From: Rhizobium sp. AC27/96
Lineage (GTDB): Bacteria > Pseudomonadota > Alphaproteobacteria > Rhizobiales > Rhizobiaceae
NCBI RefSeq assembly: GCF_001692325.1
Contig: NZ_LXKN01000020.1
Location: 1-64,000 of the forward strand
Direction of reading: 5' to 3'
Length of the DNA stretch: 64,000 nucleotides
Both the position numbers and the translations under genes were made by a program. The notes under the pieces are model-generated. The model saw nothing but the letters and a program-made list of their open reading frames with translations, was not told where the DNA came from and did not search any database. This document shows positions 1 through 7,880 of this stretch, piece after piece. Each line of letters starts with the position of its first letter. The first letter of the stretch is position 1.

Positions 1-45
1 ACGTTCGCGGACTTCAGGTGAAAACTTGTTCGTTGTCTTGCTCAT
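1..45 (-). CDS. IS3-family transposase OrfA, N-terminus only (partial)
   Basis: The ATG lies at 45-43 on the minus strand and the frame runs off the left edge after 15 codons, reading MSKTTNKFSPEVRER. This matches the start of the small HTH-bearing OrfA of IS3-family transposases, which binds the element ends and is made together with OrfB by frameshifting. A GGAG Shine-Dalgarno lies a few bases upstream. The inverted-repeat end at position 98 lies about 50 bases ahead of the start, as expected for this family. The rest of the gene is outside the window. Confidence 0.75.
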   Translation of the reverse strand, partial: MSKTTNKFSPEVRER

Positions 46-98
46 ATCGGCTCCACTTTCTCAGAAGTTGGAGCCTCCGGCAAACCCGGCGCGGTTCA
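1..98 (-). mobile_element. IS3-family element, one end only (truncated by window edge)
   Basis: Read on the minus strand, positions 98 down to about 61 begin TGAACCGCGCCGGGTTTGCC, which resembles the terminal inverted repeat of IS3-family elements common in rhizobia. The element continues left out of the window, and the start of its orfA lies just inside. Only this end is visible, so I cannot say whether the element is intact. It is the first of several transposon traces around the ugp operon. Confidence 0.75.
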
Positions 99-222
99 GT
101 GTTCGATGTGCCGCCAAATGGCACTGCAATAACAGATCGTGTCAGACTACGGTCATCAGCGCAGGTGCAAGCCAAGTTTCCTAGCCAGCGCCTGCTTTGA
201 TGACGTTAAGTTCCCACTTTTG

Positions 223-255
223 GCTCTGCTCTTCCCCGAAGGCAGAGCTTTTTTT
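223..255 (+). terminator. Rho-independent terminator 1
   Basis: GCTCTGC at 223-229 pairs with GCAGAGC at 242-248. CTTC at 231-234 and GAAG at 238-241 extend the stem around a CCC loop. Seven T residues follow at 249-255. No protein gene ends upstream on this strand. Confidence 0.75.
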
Positions 256-400
256 GCGTGTCCAGGTCCAAGACAATTAGTCGGGTACCCACTGCCAAAT
301 GATAATATGGCCTTACTTGTTTCTCGACTATTTCTGTCGGCGCAGGAGCAAAAGGCCCCTATCTGACTGCCCCTGTACGTGTAACGGAATATTCCTAAGA

Positions 401-437
401 ATGGCTCTGCTTTCAGCGAGTTGGCAGAGCCATTTTT
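401..437 (+). terminator. Rho-independent terminator 2
   Basis: ATGGCTCTGC at 401-410 pairs perfectly with GCAGAGCCAT at 424-433, followed by a run of Ts at 433-437. The stem core equals that of the hairpin at 223. It also lies just beyond the 3' end of the minus-strand gene at 457-813, but its T-run favours plus-strand transcripts. Confidence 0.7.
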
Positions 438-456
438 CCTTGGCCGGCAGCCTCAA

Positions 457-813
457 TCACTCCCGCAACTTGGCAGCATGCATGCTGTTGAAGGGCAGCG
501 AAATGCGCTTGACGGCGGTTCCGCCGGTATCACCAGCGGTCACGACACGGGTCAGCACCAGATGATCGTCCTCGACCTCTATCCCGCGGCCGCCCACTCT
601 ACGGCCGTCATTCTTTGCCTTACTGGCCGCCGCGCCTTGATCTGTTGGCGTTGCCTTACGTCTTCCGGCGATCAGTCCAGCTCGCTTCAGCCTCTGCCGC
701 ACAGTGTTCAGGCGGCAATCGTAAAGAGCCGCGATTTGGTATCTGTTCATTCCATCTTCAAGATGCTTGCGCAATACGTCTGCGGCAGGAAGCTTCATAT
801 TCCCTTTTTGCAT
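457..813 (-). CDS. Small HTH-containing protein of unknown function
   Basis: 118 residues from the ATG at 813, which is preceded by an AGGGA Shine-Dalgarno six bases away; an upstream in-frame ATG at 861 lacks one. Residues about 10-45 (from MKLPAADV to LKRAGL, with the core NRYQIAALYDCRLNTVRQRL) read as a helix-turn-helix of the resolvase/sigma-region-4 type. The remainder is charged and of low complexity and matches no family I recognise. It stands alone between mobile-element debris, so it may be a passenger or a regulator belonging to it. That it is expressed is inferred only from the ribosome site and the HTH. Confidence 0.5.
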   Translation of the reverse strand: MQKGNMKLPAADVLRKHLEDGMNRYQIAALYDCRLNTVRQRLKRAGLIAGRRKATPTDQGAAASKAKNDGRRVGGRGIEVEDDHLVLTRVVTAGDTGGTAVKRISLPFNSMHAAKLRE

Positions 814-1028
814 TGAGATCCCTTTGACGTGCTCATTTCGGACGGCATGCATCGCCGCCATTGATTGCTCGAACAGATCGGCGGCGCGAGCGGGGCGACC
901 CTTCGCGCTGACAGGTAAAAGCTTGCTAAAAGCGGAGAGACAAACCGATCTTTCCCGTCAGATCACGGCCACGGCCGCCAGACTATTCAACCGAGCCATA
1001 GGCCGAGAACGGGTCGGTGAAGGCATAG

Positions 1029-1268
1029 TTGGCGCCCGAGGATAACCTCGTCATCGCCGTGATCGTTTACTGGAACTCGATCTATTTGGCCGACGCACTT
1101 GCGCATCTACGTTCGGCCGGAAAGGTCGTCGACGATGCGATGATGGCGCATACTTCTCCGGTCGGAAGGGAGTACATCGCTTTCTCAGGTGACTTCCTCT
1201 GGCGACAGGCTGAGAAAAGCAGTTCCCGGAAAATGCTTGCCATCTCGGACGGAGCGCAAGCGGCCTAA
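1029..1268 (+). pseudogene. tnpA: Tn3-family transposase, C-terminal fragment
   Basis: The frame reads NLVIAVIVYWNSIYLADALA, then HTSPVGREYIAFSGDFLWRQ, which is the conserved C-terminus of Tn3-family DDE transposases (usual form: xxVAAIVYWN, LLAHxSPLGWEHIxxSGDYxW). Only about the last 80 of roughly 1000 residues remain, and an in-frame TAG lies immediately upstream at 1026-1028, so the fragment cannot be functional. The resemblance fades just left of about 1035, which marks the break. The next 190 bases contain no recognisable gene. Confidence 0.85.
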
Positions 1269-1461
1269 GTGTTCTCTTATCGTTCACGCGAAGCGTTGTT
1301 CAGCGGGAAACCAACGCGACGCCCTCGTATAAGCTCGCGAAGTAGATGATGACCCGCCGTTGTCCATGCTGCCAATTTAACGGTGTTGAACCGCCTCGAT
1401 CGATCGCATTGATTTGTCGTACTTGCCAGGTCCGATCGGCTATGCAGCAATGAGGCACTGC

Positions 1462-2367
1462 TCACGACACGTTCGATGATAGTGCTGTCCGAAAGTCCCG
1501 AAACTCACCGAGCGAACGCAGCGACCTTCCGTCGTCGATCGCGGCAAGGTCAAGGATTACAGCGTTGGCGATGGTCATAGGAACCACGAGCGACTGGGAT
1601 TCGCCTGGCGCGCCCCGCGACGCCACGATCTGGTGCTCGGGCGCAGGCTGAATGCGGGCCGCTCCAAAATCGGTGATCGCAAGGGTCTTCGCGCCCTTTT
1701 TTGCAGCGATCTGGCGGACCTCGTGGATGAGGGAGGGTGCCCGGCGGAAGGCAATCAGCCACACCACGTCATTCTTGCCAAGGCTATTTAAGACCTCCGG
1801 CAGTTGGTGCATCGAGCCGCCCAAGTCTATCGCTTCATAGCCCGATCGTATGAGTCTAAGAGCTATCAGCGCTGACAGGGCAGCCGAATGACCACGACCC
1901 AGAATAAAGATACGCCGGGAGTCGCGCAGGCACTCCGAAAATGCGCGGATATCACTGTCCAAAACCGACGTGCGGATACTGCTGAGCGCCGTGATCTCGC
2001 TGTCGATAAGAGAGGCGAGGACCCCGCCTTCCTGCGCGCGAACGAGTCGGGCCGCTACGCGGGCGGCTGAACTCTCGTAGTCAGTGCCACCTTCAGTCAG
2101 GCTGGCCTGCAGAAACGCTCTAAACTCTGGATAGCCCTTGAACCCGAGGCGGCGGGCAAGCCGAACGGCCGATGCCGGATGCACGCCCGCGCGCGCGGAC
2201 ACGTCCTTGCCGTTCTCCATGGCTCCGCGCATTGGAGCTCGTACAAGAACGTCGAGCAGTCGCATGTCTGCCTCAGTGAGGCGGGTGGAATGCCTGCTGA
2301 TCAAATCACTGAGCGCTAAAGGTGCCGTGTCCTGACTGTTTGTCAAAGTTCCGTGTCTCTCCATCAT
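1462..2367 (-). CDS. MurR/RpiR family transcriptional regulator
   Basis: 301 residues. An N-terminal HTH_6 domain (about 20-95, including ASAVRLARRLGFKGYPEFRA) is followed by a SIS sugar-phosphate-binding domain (about 125-270, with IFILGRGHSAALSALIALRL). Such proteins sense phosphorylated metabolites in the cytoplasm and control sugar or polyol operons. Its ATG overlaps the stop of the upstream ATPase gene by four bases, so it is the last gene of the ugp-like operon and probably controls it. This is notable because ugp operons are classically under PhoB; a sugar-phosphate-sensing regulator suggests control by glycerol-3-phosphate or a related product. That ligand is an inference. Confidence 0.88.
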   Translation of the reverse strand: MMERHGTLTNSQDTAPLALSDLISRHSTRLTEADMRLLDVLVRAPMRGAMENGKDVSARAGVHPASAVRLARRLGFKGYPEFRAFLQASLTEGGTDYESSAARVAARLVRAQEGGVLASLIDSEITALSSIRTSVLDSDIRAFSECLRDSRRIFILGRGHSAALSALIALRLIRSGYEAIDLGGSMHQLPEVLNSLGKNDVVWLIAFRRAPSLIHEVRQIAAKKGAKTLAITDFGAARIQPAPEHQIVASRGAPGESQSLVVPMTIANAVILDLAAIDDGRSLRSLGEFRDFRTALSSNVS

Positions 2368-3404
2368 TGCGGCCCACGCCGAGCGAGATCAACACGCTCG
2401 CCGCTCTCGTCGAAATACAATGCGCGTTCCATATCGAACGAGACCCACGCGTTGCCGTCGGCCGGAACACCTTGCCTGCGAGGTGTGGAGACCGTCAACC
2501 TGCCAGCGGACGTCTCGCAGTGAAGTAGCACATCCGACCCAGTGAGTTCCGACAACACGATGCGGCCAGGCAAGGCCGGGTGGTCCGGTTTGTGCGTGTG
2601 CAGAGACAGAATCTCGGGTCGAAGCCCGGCCGTCAAACCGCCGGGACCTCCCCATCCCGGCACCGCCGAGGCCGGCACAAGGTTGATGGGTGGCACGCCC
2701 AAGAAGCTTGCGACAAAGCGGTTTCGTGGTCTGTCATAGATGACCTCTGGTCGGTCGAACTGAAGTAGATGACCGTCCTTCATGACCGCGACACGGTCGG
2801 CCATCGACAACGCTTCTGTCTGATCGTGCGTGACATAGACAGTTGTAGCGTTGAGCTGCCTGTGCAACTCTTTGATCTCGGTTCGCATCGTTACTCTGAG
2901 CGAGTTGTCGAGGTTGGACAGCGGTTCGTCCATCAGGAAGATGGAGGTATCGCGTGCCATCGCCCGTCCCATGGCGACGCGCTGGCGCTGGCCGCCGGAG
3001 AGCGCTCCGGGCTTCCTGTCGAGAAATTTGTCGAGCTGCAGCGTTCTGGCGACGGCTTCCGCTTTCGCAGTGCGCTCTGCCTTCTTGATGCCGCGCAATT
3101 CCAGCCCGAACGCGATGTTCTCGCGAACCGTCATGTGTGGGTAGAGCGCGTAGTTTTGAAAAATCATCGCAATGTCGCGGTCCCGCGGTGCTAGGTCGTT
3201 GGCACGCCGTCCTGAGATTTCGATGTCGCCTTCCTCGCAGCGGTCTAGGCCGGCGATGAGACGAAGCAAGGTCGACTTGCCACAGCCTGACGGGCCGACG
3301 ATGACAACAAATTCGCCGGGCTGGATATCCATAGATACACCGTGCAGTACGCGTGGGCCGTTCGGATAGGATTTCCGGATATCACGCAGGGAAATGCCGC
3401 TCAT
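2364..3404 (-). CDS. ugpC: ABC transporter ATP-binding protein, UgpC/MalK type
   Basis: 346 residues. It has a Walker A GPSGCGKST (37-45), Q-loop, LSGGQ signature (135-139), Walker B FLMDE (156-160) and switch His193 in VTHD. A C-terminal TOBE/MOI-like domain follows, as in UgpC, MalK and MsmK. It energises uptake by the membrane pair encoded upstream. The gene overlaps both neighbours by four bases (ugpQ before, rpiR after), showing translational coupling in one operon. The ATPase of this class can serve several carbohydrate importers; the name ugpC rests on the ugpQ and ugpB neighbours. Confidence 0.88.
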   Translation of the reverse strand: MSGISLRDIRKSYPNGPRVLHGVSMDIQPGEFVVIVGPSGCGKSTLLRLIAGLDRCEEGDIEISGRRANDLAPRDRDIAMIFQNYALYPHMTVRENIAFGLELRGIKKAERTAKAEAVARTLQLDKFLDRKPGALSGGQRQRVAMGRAMARDTSIFLMDEPLSNLDNSLRVTMRTEIKELHRQLNATTVYVTHDQTEALSMADRVAVMKDGHLLQFDRPEVIYDRPRNRFVASFLGVPPINLVPASAVPGWGGPGGLTAGLRPEILSLHTHKPDHPALPGRIVLSELTGSDVLLHCETSAGRLTVSTPRRQGVPADGNAWVSFDMERALYFDESGERVDLARRGPQ

Positions 3405-4150
3405 CGTGCGCCTCCGGCCCGGAATGTCTCCCGGATCGCAATCGCAAGCGACGGCCGGTCGGTTGTGAACACCTTAACACCAAGTTTCAGCGCCTTCTCT
3501 ATCTGCCTCGTCGTGTGGGCAGCCCAACAGCCAAATTCGACGCCCGCGTCGAGCAACGCCTTTTTCAACGCGGCTTCCGCCGTGTCGATATGAACGCCTA
3601 TCTCGCGAATGCCGTGAGCCTTGGAGAGCTCGATGACGGCGTCCTGCCCAAGCTGTCTGAGAACCGGGGGACTGACAAGCCACAGCGATGGCCGATTTGT
3701 AGCCACGGCGATGTCGTCCATGGAGCGGAGCAGAAACGAAGAGAACGTCGTGCGTTCGAGCATCGACCGGCTCTGCAGCAGTGAGACGACGCGGCTGACA
3801 AAGCCTTTGTACGGCATACCATCGACACCGGGCTTGATCTCGCAACGGAAGTTGACGTGGCTGTTGGCATAAATCGAGCAGAGCTCATCGAGAGTAAGCG
3901 GGTGACCGCCTGCGCTGTAGCGAATGGTGGCCGCGCGGACCTGATCCAAAGTCATCTGCGCAATCTCGCCAGCTATGTCCGTCGTAGCATCTAGCGTGGC
4001 GTCATGGTGGACAACGATGCCTCCGTCGGACGTTGGGTGCACGTCGAACTCGACCTCCTCCAGTTTCATCAGGGAAGTCGCTGCGAATCCCCGCGGTGTG
4101 CTGTCGCCGAATTCGAGTGTTCCGCCTCTGTGGGATGCAATGCGTGTCAT
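3401..4150 (-). CDS. ugpQ: Glycerophosphodiester phosphodiesterase
   Basis: 249 residues without a signal peptide, so cytoplasmic. It has the GDPD layout: an early HRGG (His7), then E34 and D36 in EVEFDVHPTSDG, then HHD with His49. These are the metal and acid/base positions that cleave glycerophosphodiesters to sn-glycerol-3-phosphate and an alcohol. The usual ENT segment after the first His is changed (GDSTPRGFAAT). The gene sits between the UgpE-like permease and the ATPase, as in ugp operons where imported glycerophosphodiesters are split on entry. Length and motif spacing fit UgpQ. It ends four bases inside ugpC. Confidence 0.88.
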   Translation of the reverse strand: MTRIASHRGGTLEFGDSTPRGFAATSLMKLEEVEFDVHPTSDGGIVVHHDATLDATTDIAGEIAQMTLDQVRAATIRYSAGGHPLTLDELCSIYANSHVNFRCEIKPGVDGMPYKGFVSRVVSLLQSRSMLERTTFSSFLLRSMDDIAVATNRPSLWLVSPPVLRQLGQDAVIELSKAHGIREIGVHIDTAEAALKKALLDAGVEFGCWAAHTTRQIEKALKLGVKVFTTDRPSLAIAIRETFRAGGAR

Positions 4151-4167
4151 TCTCTTATTGTCCTTGA

Positions 4168-4977
4168 TTACTTGACGGCGCCGAGCGTTATACCTCGCAC
4201 GAGGTGGCGCTCGACTAGGAGGAAACCCAAAAGAACTGGCAGGATGGTGATAGTCGATGCCGCCATCACGAGTGGCCAGTCGATCAGGCCTTCACCGGGA
4301 TTGATGCGGTAGAGGCGAGCGAGGCCGATCTGCAGCGTGTAGAGGTCCTCCTTGCCAACTGCGACGAGGGGCCAGATGTAGTTGTTCCATTCCGTCATGA
4401 AGATGTAGAGCGCCATCGAGGCGATCGCCGGTCGGGACAGCGGCACAATAACCCGCCAGAGCACTTTCAACGGTGTCGCACCGTCCATGTAGGCGGCCTC
4501 GTCCAGCGACTTCGGAATGCCTCGGATATACTGCCGCAGAAAGAACGCCGCGAACCCGTTTGAAATCGCCGGAAGGATCAGCCCGGCATAGGTGTCGAGC
4601 AGCCCGGCCTTCGCAAGTGTCAGATAATTGGGAATGAGGCTGATATGACTGGGGATCATCAGCGTTGCGACGGTCACGCCGAATAAGAAGTTCCCGCCGG
4701 CAAAGGTGAAACGCGCAAAGGCATACGCCGCCATCGTGGCCAGTGTAATACCGAGCAGTGTCACCAAACCCGAGACGATAAGGCTGTTCAGTAGGTAGCG
4801 CGCGAAATTGAACTCGCTCACGGCCCTGGTGTAGTTGTCCAGTGTGAAGCTGGCATGGCCTGCGTAATAGGCGTCGACCGTCTGAAACGACATCCAGATC
4901 GTATATAGCACCGGTGAAAGGAATAGCAATCCAATTACGAGAGAGGTTATTGTGAACAAGGGGTTGTCAGGCTTCAT
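4168..4977 (-). CDS. ugpE: Carbohydrate ABC permease, UgpE/MalG type
   Basis: 269 residues from ATG 4977 (MKPDNPLFTITSLVIGLLFL). A longer frame exists upstream but is a shadow of ugpA. Six membrane segments are visible, with the cytoplasmic EAA loop at EAAYMDGATPLKVLWRVIVP. The C-terminus LVERHLVRGITLGAVK is typical of MalG-type subunits. The start lies 11 bases inside ugpA, so the two permeases are translationally coupled. It forms the inner-membrane channel together with UgpA. Confidence 0.87.
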   Translation of the reverse strand: MKPDNPLFTITSLVIGLLFLSPVLYTIWMSFQTVDAYYAGHASFTLDNYTRAVSEFNFARYLLNSLIVSGLVTLLGITLATMAAYAFARFTFAGGNFLFGVTVATLMIPSHISLIPNYLTLAKAGLLDTYAGLILPAISNGFAAFFLRQYIRGIPKSLDEAAYMDGATPLKVLWRVIVPLSRPAIASMALYIFMTEWNNYIWPLVAVGKEDLYTLQIGLARLYRINPGEGLIDWPLVMAASTITILPVLLGFLLVERHLVRGITLGAVK

Positions 4978-5860
4978 AGTGCACCTTGCGGCCGATAATG
5001 CAGGACTTGAGGAAGGCGAGGGCGACGAGCAGGATGAACAGCAGCACGGCAAGTGCCGAGCCTCGCCCGATATCGAAAAGCCCGAAACCGATCTCGAAGA
5101 GGAGATTGACCAGCATGTCCGTTGCGCCTGCGGGGCCGCCATGCGTCATGACGTTGACAATGGTAAATACCTGGAAAGCCTCGATGACCGAGATTACGAG
5201 CAGAAAGTAGGTGGTCGGCATCACAAGCGGTAGCGTTACGCGACGGAAGATATGGAGCCGTCGTCCGCCGTCGATCGATGCAGCATCGTACAGGTCTTGC
5301 GGGATTGCCTGGAGACCGGCAATGTAGATGACAATGTCGTATCCAAGCTGCCTCCAGGTGTTGACGAAGATCAGTACCCAGAGCGCGAGATGCGGATCTT
5401 GCAGCCATTGGACCTTGTCTAGTCTAAGTTTCACCAGTAGCGCGTTGATCATCCCGTAGTCCGTGGCGAATACCCAGGAGAAGACCACGCCAATAGAAAC
5501 TGTAGAGGTGACCGCTGGTAGGAAAAGTGCGCCGCGAAGAATTCGAGACGGCATAGTTTCCCGGACGAGGTAACTGGCGGTGAAGACGGCTAGCACCAAG
5601 CGGAGTGGAACGGAGAGGGCCGTGAAAAGCGCCGTGACCTGAAGGGAGTTCCATAGGTCGCGCGACGATAGAAGCTGCTCGTAATTGCGGAGACCTACGA
5701 ATGGCATGTCCGGCGAGAGAAAATTCCATTGCCGGAAACTGAGGTCTAGGCTCATGAAAATCGGAACGTAAGTAAACACCGCGATGAAGATCATCAACGG
5801 GGCAACGAACATATAAGGTGTGAGGATAAGGCGCATGGCTGTTGAGTGCGCCGGCGACAT
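4967..5860 (-). CDS. ugpA: Carbohydrate ABC permease, UgpA/MalF type
   Basis: 297 residues with six predicted membrane segments. The first, LTPYMFVAPLMIFIAVFTYV, and the downstream PIFMSLDLSFRQWNF are typical of UgpA/MalF-type subunits. The EAA loop is at YDAASIDGGRRLHIFRRVTL. No clear ribosome site separates the ATG at 5860 from one eight codons later, so the exact start is uncertain. It lies 30 bases after ugpB and overlaps ugpE by 11 bases. Its role is one half of the inner-membrane channel. Confidence 0.87.
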   Translation of the reverse strand: MSPAHSTAMRLILTPYMFVAPLMIFIAVFTYVPIFMSLDLSFRQWNFLSPDMPFVGLRNYEQLLSSRDLWNSLQVTALFTALSVPLRLVLAVFTASYLVRETMPSRILRGALFLPAVTSTVSIGVVFSWVFATDYGMINALLVKLRLDKVQWLQDPHLALWVLIFVNTWRQLGYDIVIYIAGLQAIPQDLYDAASIDGGRRLHIFRRVTLPLVMPTTYFLLVISVIEAFQVFTIVNVMTHGGPAGATDMLVNLLFEIGFGLFDIGRGSALAVLLFILLVALAFLKSCIIGRKVHYEA

Positions 5861-5890
5861 GACGGGTCATGTGCCGGCATCTTTCTGTTT

Positions 5891-7150
5891 TTAGTTGCTG
5901 ACCCGCTTTTCCTCGTCCCGCGTCTGCTGGGCGAAGTCCTTCATGGCCTCATCTACAGGCCGCTGACCGAGGGCCATCGCTTCCCACATCTTATATTCGG
6001 TAGCGCGCATCCAGGTGACTACAGTCGTCCGGGCCCGACCGTGGGCAACGGGTAGGGAGTTGATTGCAACGTCGATGCCAAGCTGAGTAGCCAGCGCTTC
6101 CTTCACGACAGGAAGGTCTGCGCTCTTCTTGTTTATCGGCATGTAGCCCGTCGCGGCAAACCACGAAGCGTTGGCATCCGGCGAAGCCGCGAAGCTGATG
6201 AACTTGTAAGCGGCGGCTTGAACATCTTTCGACGACGAGGCCAGAATGCCGATACCGGCGCCGCCGATCGGAACTGAGCACGTTTTGTTGCAAGGCATTG
6301 GGCGAACTGCGAGCGCGTCGCCAAGAGCTTTCTTTGACCCGCCGTAATTGCCGGTCGAGTTCATCATGATCCCGACCTTCTTGGCGAGGAACGCGTCGCG
6401 TCCCTTGTCCTCGTCGGTGACACCATCGGGGGACGCAACCTTCTGGTCATGGACCAGCGAGGCCATCCACTGATAGGCTTCGATCGTATTCGGCTTGTCG
6501 AGCAAGATCGCTCCCGAGGCAGGATCGACCAGTTCGCTATCGTTGGCCATGACGACGCCCCAGCGGGCAAACTGGCCGGGCGCAGCGATGCCGGAAATGC
6601 CTTCAGAACCGAGCTTATCTGAAATTGTCTTCGCCGCCGCGGAGATGTCGGCAAACGTCTTCAGTGGCGTTTCAGGGGAAAGTCCGGCCCGCTCGAAGAT
6701 ATCCTTGTTGATGTAGACAACCGGCGTTGACGAGTTGAACGGAACGATGAAGTTCTTGCCATTGATAACGCCGACCTCACGTGCGTAATCGTAGAGATCA
6801 GTCTTAAGCGGGTCGGCGTCGAAATACGGCGCGAGGTCTATGAGGATATTGTTGTTCGCGAACAATCCGTAACGCGTCACTTCGAGGATGACAGCGTCGG
6901 GTGCCCGGCGTGCCGGAATTGCTGCCTGCAGCTTTGAGACGACGTCGTTATAGTCGCCGACAAACTCGGCCTCGATGTCGATGTCTGGGTTCGCCGCCTC
7001 GAACTTGTCGATGATCTTGTTGAGTGCCTCGCCCTGCGACTTGCTGAACGTGTGCCAAAACTTCACCGTGGTTGCGGCGTTCGCTACATCCACTGTACTA
7101 AGGAAAACGGCCACTCCGGTCGCCAAAACCGTCTGCAATATCGGTGACAT
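5891..7150 (-). CDS. ugpB: Periplasmic solute-binding protein, UgpB-like
   Basis: 419 residues. A signal peptide (about 1-25, ending VANA) precedes TVKFWHTFSKSQGEALNKII, the usual opening of family-1 binding proteins for glycerol-3-phosphate and sugars. The start ATG at 7150 has a GGAG Shine-Dalgarno. It is the first gene of the ugpB-A-E-Q-C-rpiR operon and would capture the solute in the periplasm. The UgpB assignment depends mainly on the linked phosphodiesterase; a glycerophosphodiester or a related polyol phosphate is the expected ligand. Confidence 0.8.
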   Translation of the reverse strand: MSPILQTVLATGVAVFLSTVDVANAATTVKFWHTFSKSQGEALNKIIDKFEAANPDIDIEAEFVGDYNDVVSKLQAAIPARRAPDAVILEVTRYGLFANNNILIDLAPYFDADPLKTDLYDYAREVGVINGKNFIVPFNSSTPVVYINKDIFERAGLSPETPLKTFADISAAAKTISDKLGSEGISGIAAPGQFARWGVVMANDSELVDPASGAILLDKPNTIEAYQWMASLVHDQKVASPDGVTDEDKGRDAFLAKKVGIMMNSTGNYGGSKKALGDALAVRPMPCNKTCSVPIGGAGIGILASSSKDVQAAAYKFISFAASPDANASWFAATGYMPINKKSADLPVVKEALATQLGIDVAINSLPVAHGRARTTVVTWMRATEYKMWEAMALGQRPVDEAMKDFAQQTRDEEKRVSN

Positions 7151-7440
7151 TTATATCTCCATCTGCAAATTTGATTGCACTGCGGAGTGATGTAACGGCC
7201 TTGTGCGACAGATCGTTGAACGGCCTATGAAGGTTTTGTGACCGGGATGTCACGGTTGAGGCGAGAAGGACGCACTTTTTTCCGACGTCATCGCGCGGCT
7301 GCGCATTGCGGCGGCCTCAACAATCTCGCTCTTGGGTGGGCCACTGGCCCTGCCACGCGGCCAAGCACGTGTCGCCTTCTCGTTCAACAGGGCAGTTGTC
7401 TGCTCCACTGTAGTATGTACAGTCGCTCCAGAAGACAGAC

Positions 7441-7615
7441 TGTTGATTTGCACTGAGAAGTGACCCGGCATTTGCACCGGGAATTGACCCGCCTCTTAGG
7501 TATGTTTCGGGTCGGTGGTGGTGGTGGTCAAGTTCCTACTTTTCTCCTTTGCGATTTTGGGTTCATGCGCTGAGCTGTTCTTGAATCGGAAGCTGTCGTT
7601 TTCGGTTTCGACGAT
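7441..7615 (-). mobile_element. istB: IS21-family remnant: element end plus IstB C-terminus
   Basis: On the minus strand 7615-7496 reads IVETENDSFRFKNSSAHEPK and continues KEKSRNLTTTTTDPKHT then stop, matching the C-terminal tail of IS21-family IstB helper ATPases. Beyond it, two imperfect repeats of the TTGCACTGAGAAGTGACCC type (about 7447-7490) are the multiple end repeats typical of IS21 elements. The match breaks at about 7615, where the frame soon meets a stop, so only the last 40 or so residues survive. The 265 bases between here and the IS630 element hold nothing I recognise. Confidence 0.75.
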
Positions 7616-7880
7616 GGTCGCTCACCAAGATCGGAGTGTACGCGGAGCAAACGGGTGGCAGCCTCTGCGACCAGATCGCTCACGAAGTGAATCGTGGGTC
7701 AGAGTTGCCAAGCCTGTTCGGCTAGTATCAACCTGATCCTCTATCAGTTTTCATGACGAAGCGCCTCGTCTGGGCTAAGAGCTTTTACGCGACGAGACCT
7801 TCCGATTGACGCGGTTTGGGCAATGAAACGGTGAGATGTGCATAACGATCCGCGGCTCTTAGCCTTAGGATTCAAACATC

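Larger units (their letters stand above)
99..456. other. Non-coding interval with two similar hairpin terminators
   Basis: About 360 bases without a convincing protein gene; the short frames here lack family resemblance and good ribosome sites. The interval holds two hairpin-plus-T-run structures on the plus strand (223-255 and 401-437), about 180 bases apart, built on the same GCTCTGC/GCAGAGC stem. Two terminators with no upstream gene on that strand are compatible with two short plus-strand RNAs, but I could not assign them to a known small-RNA family and saw no strong promoter. Confidence 0.4.

Noticed and set aside
975..1045. Minus-strand reading ending GANYAFTDPFSAYGSVE then stop
   Set aside because: It looks protein-like, but it overlaps the Tn3 fragment in part and is too short to assign; it may be a remnant of another gene or chance.
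7151..7440. Pho box or gene upstream of ugpB
   Set aside because: No CTGTCAT-type direct repeats; only a GTGAC-N6-GTCAC dyad. The short frames there have no recognisable content.
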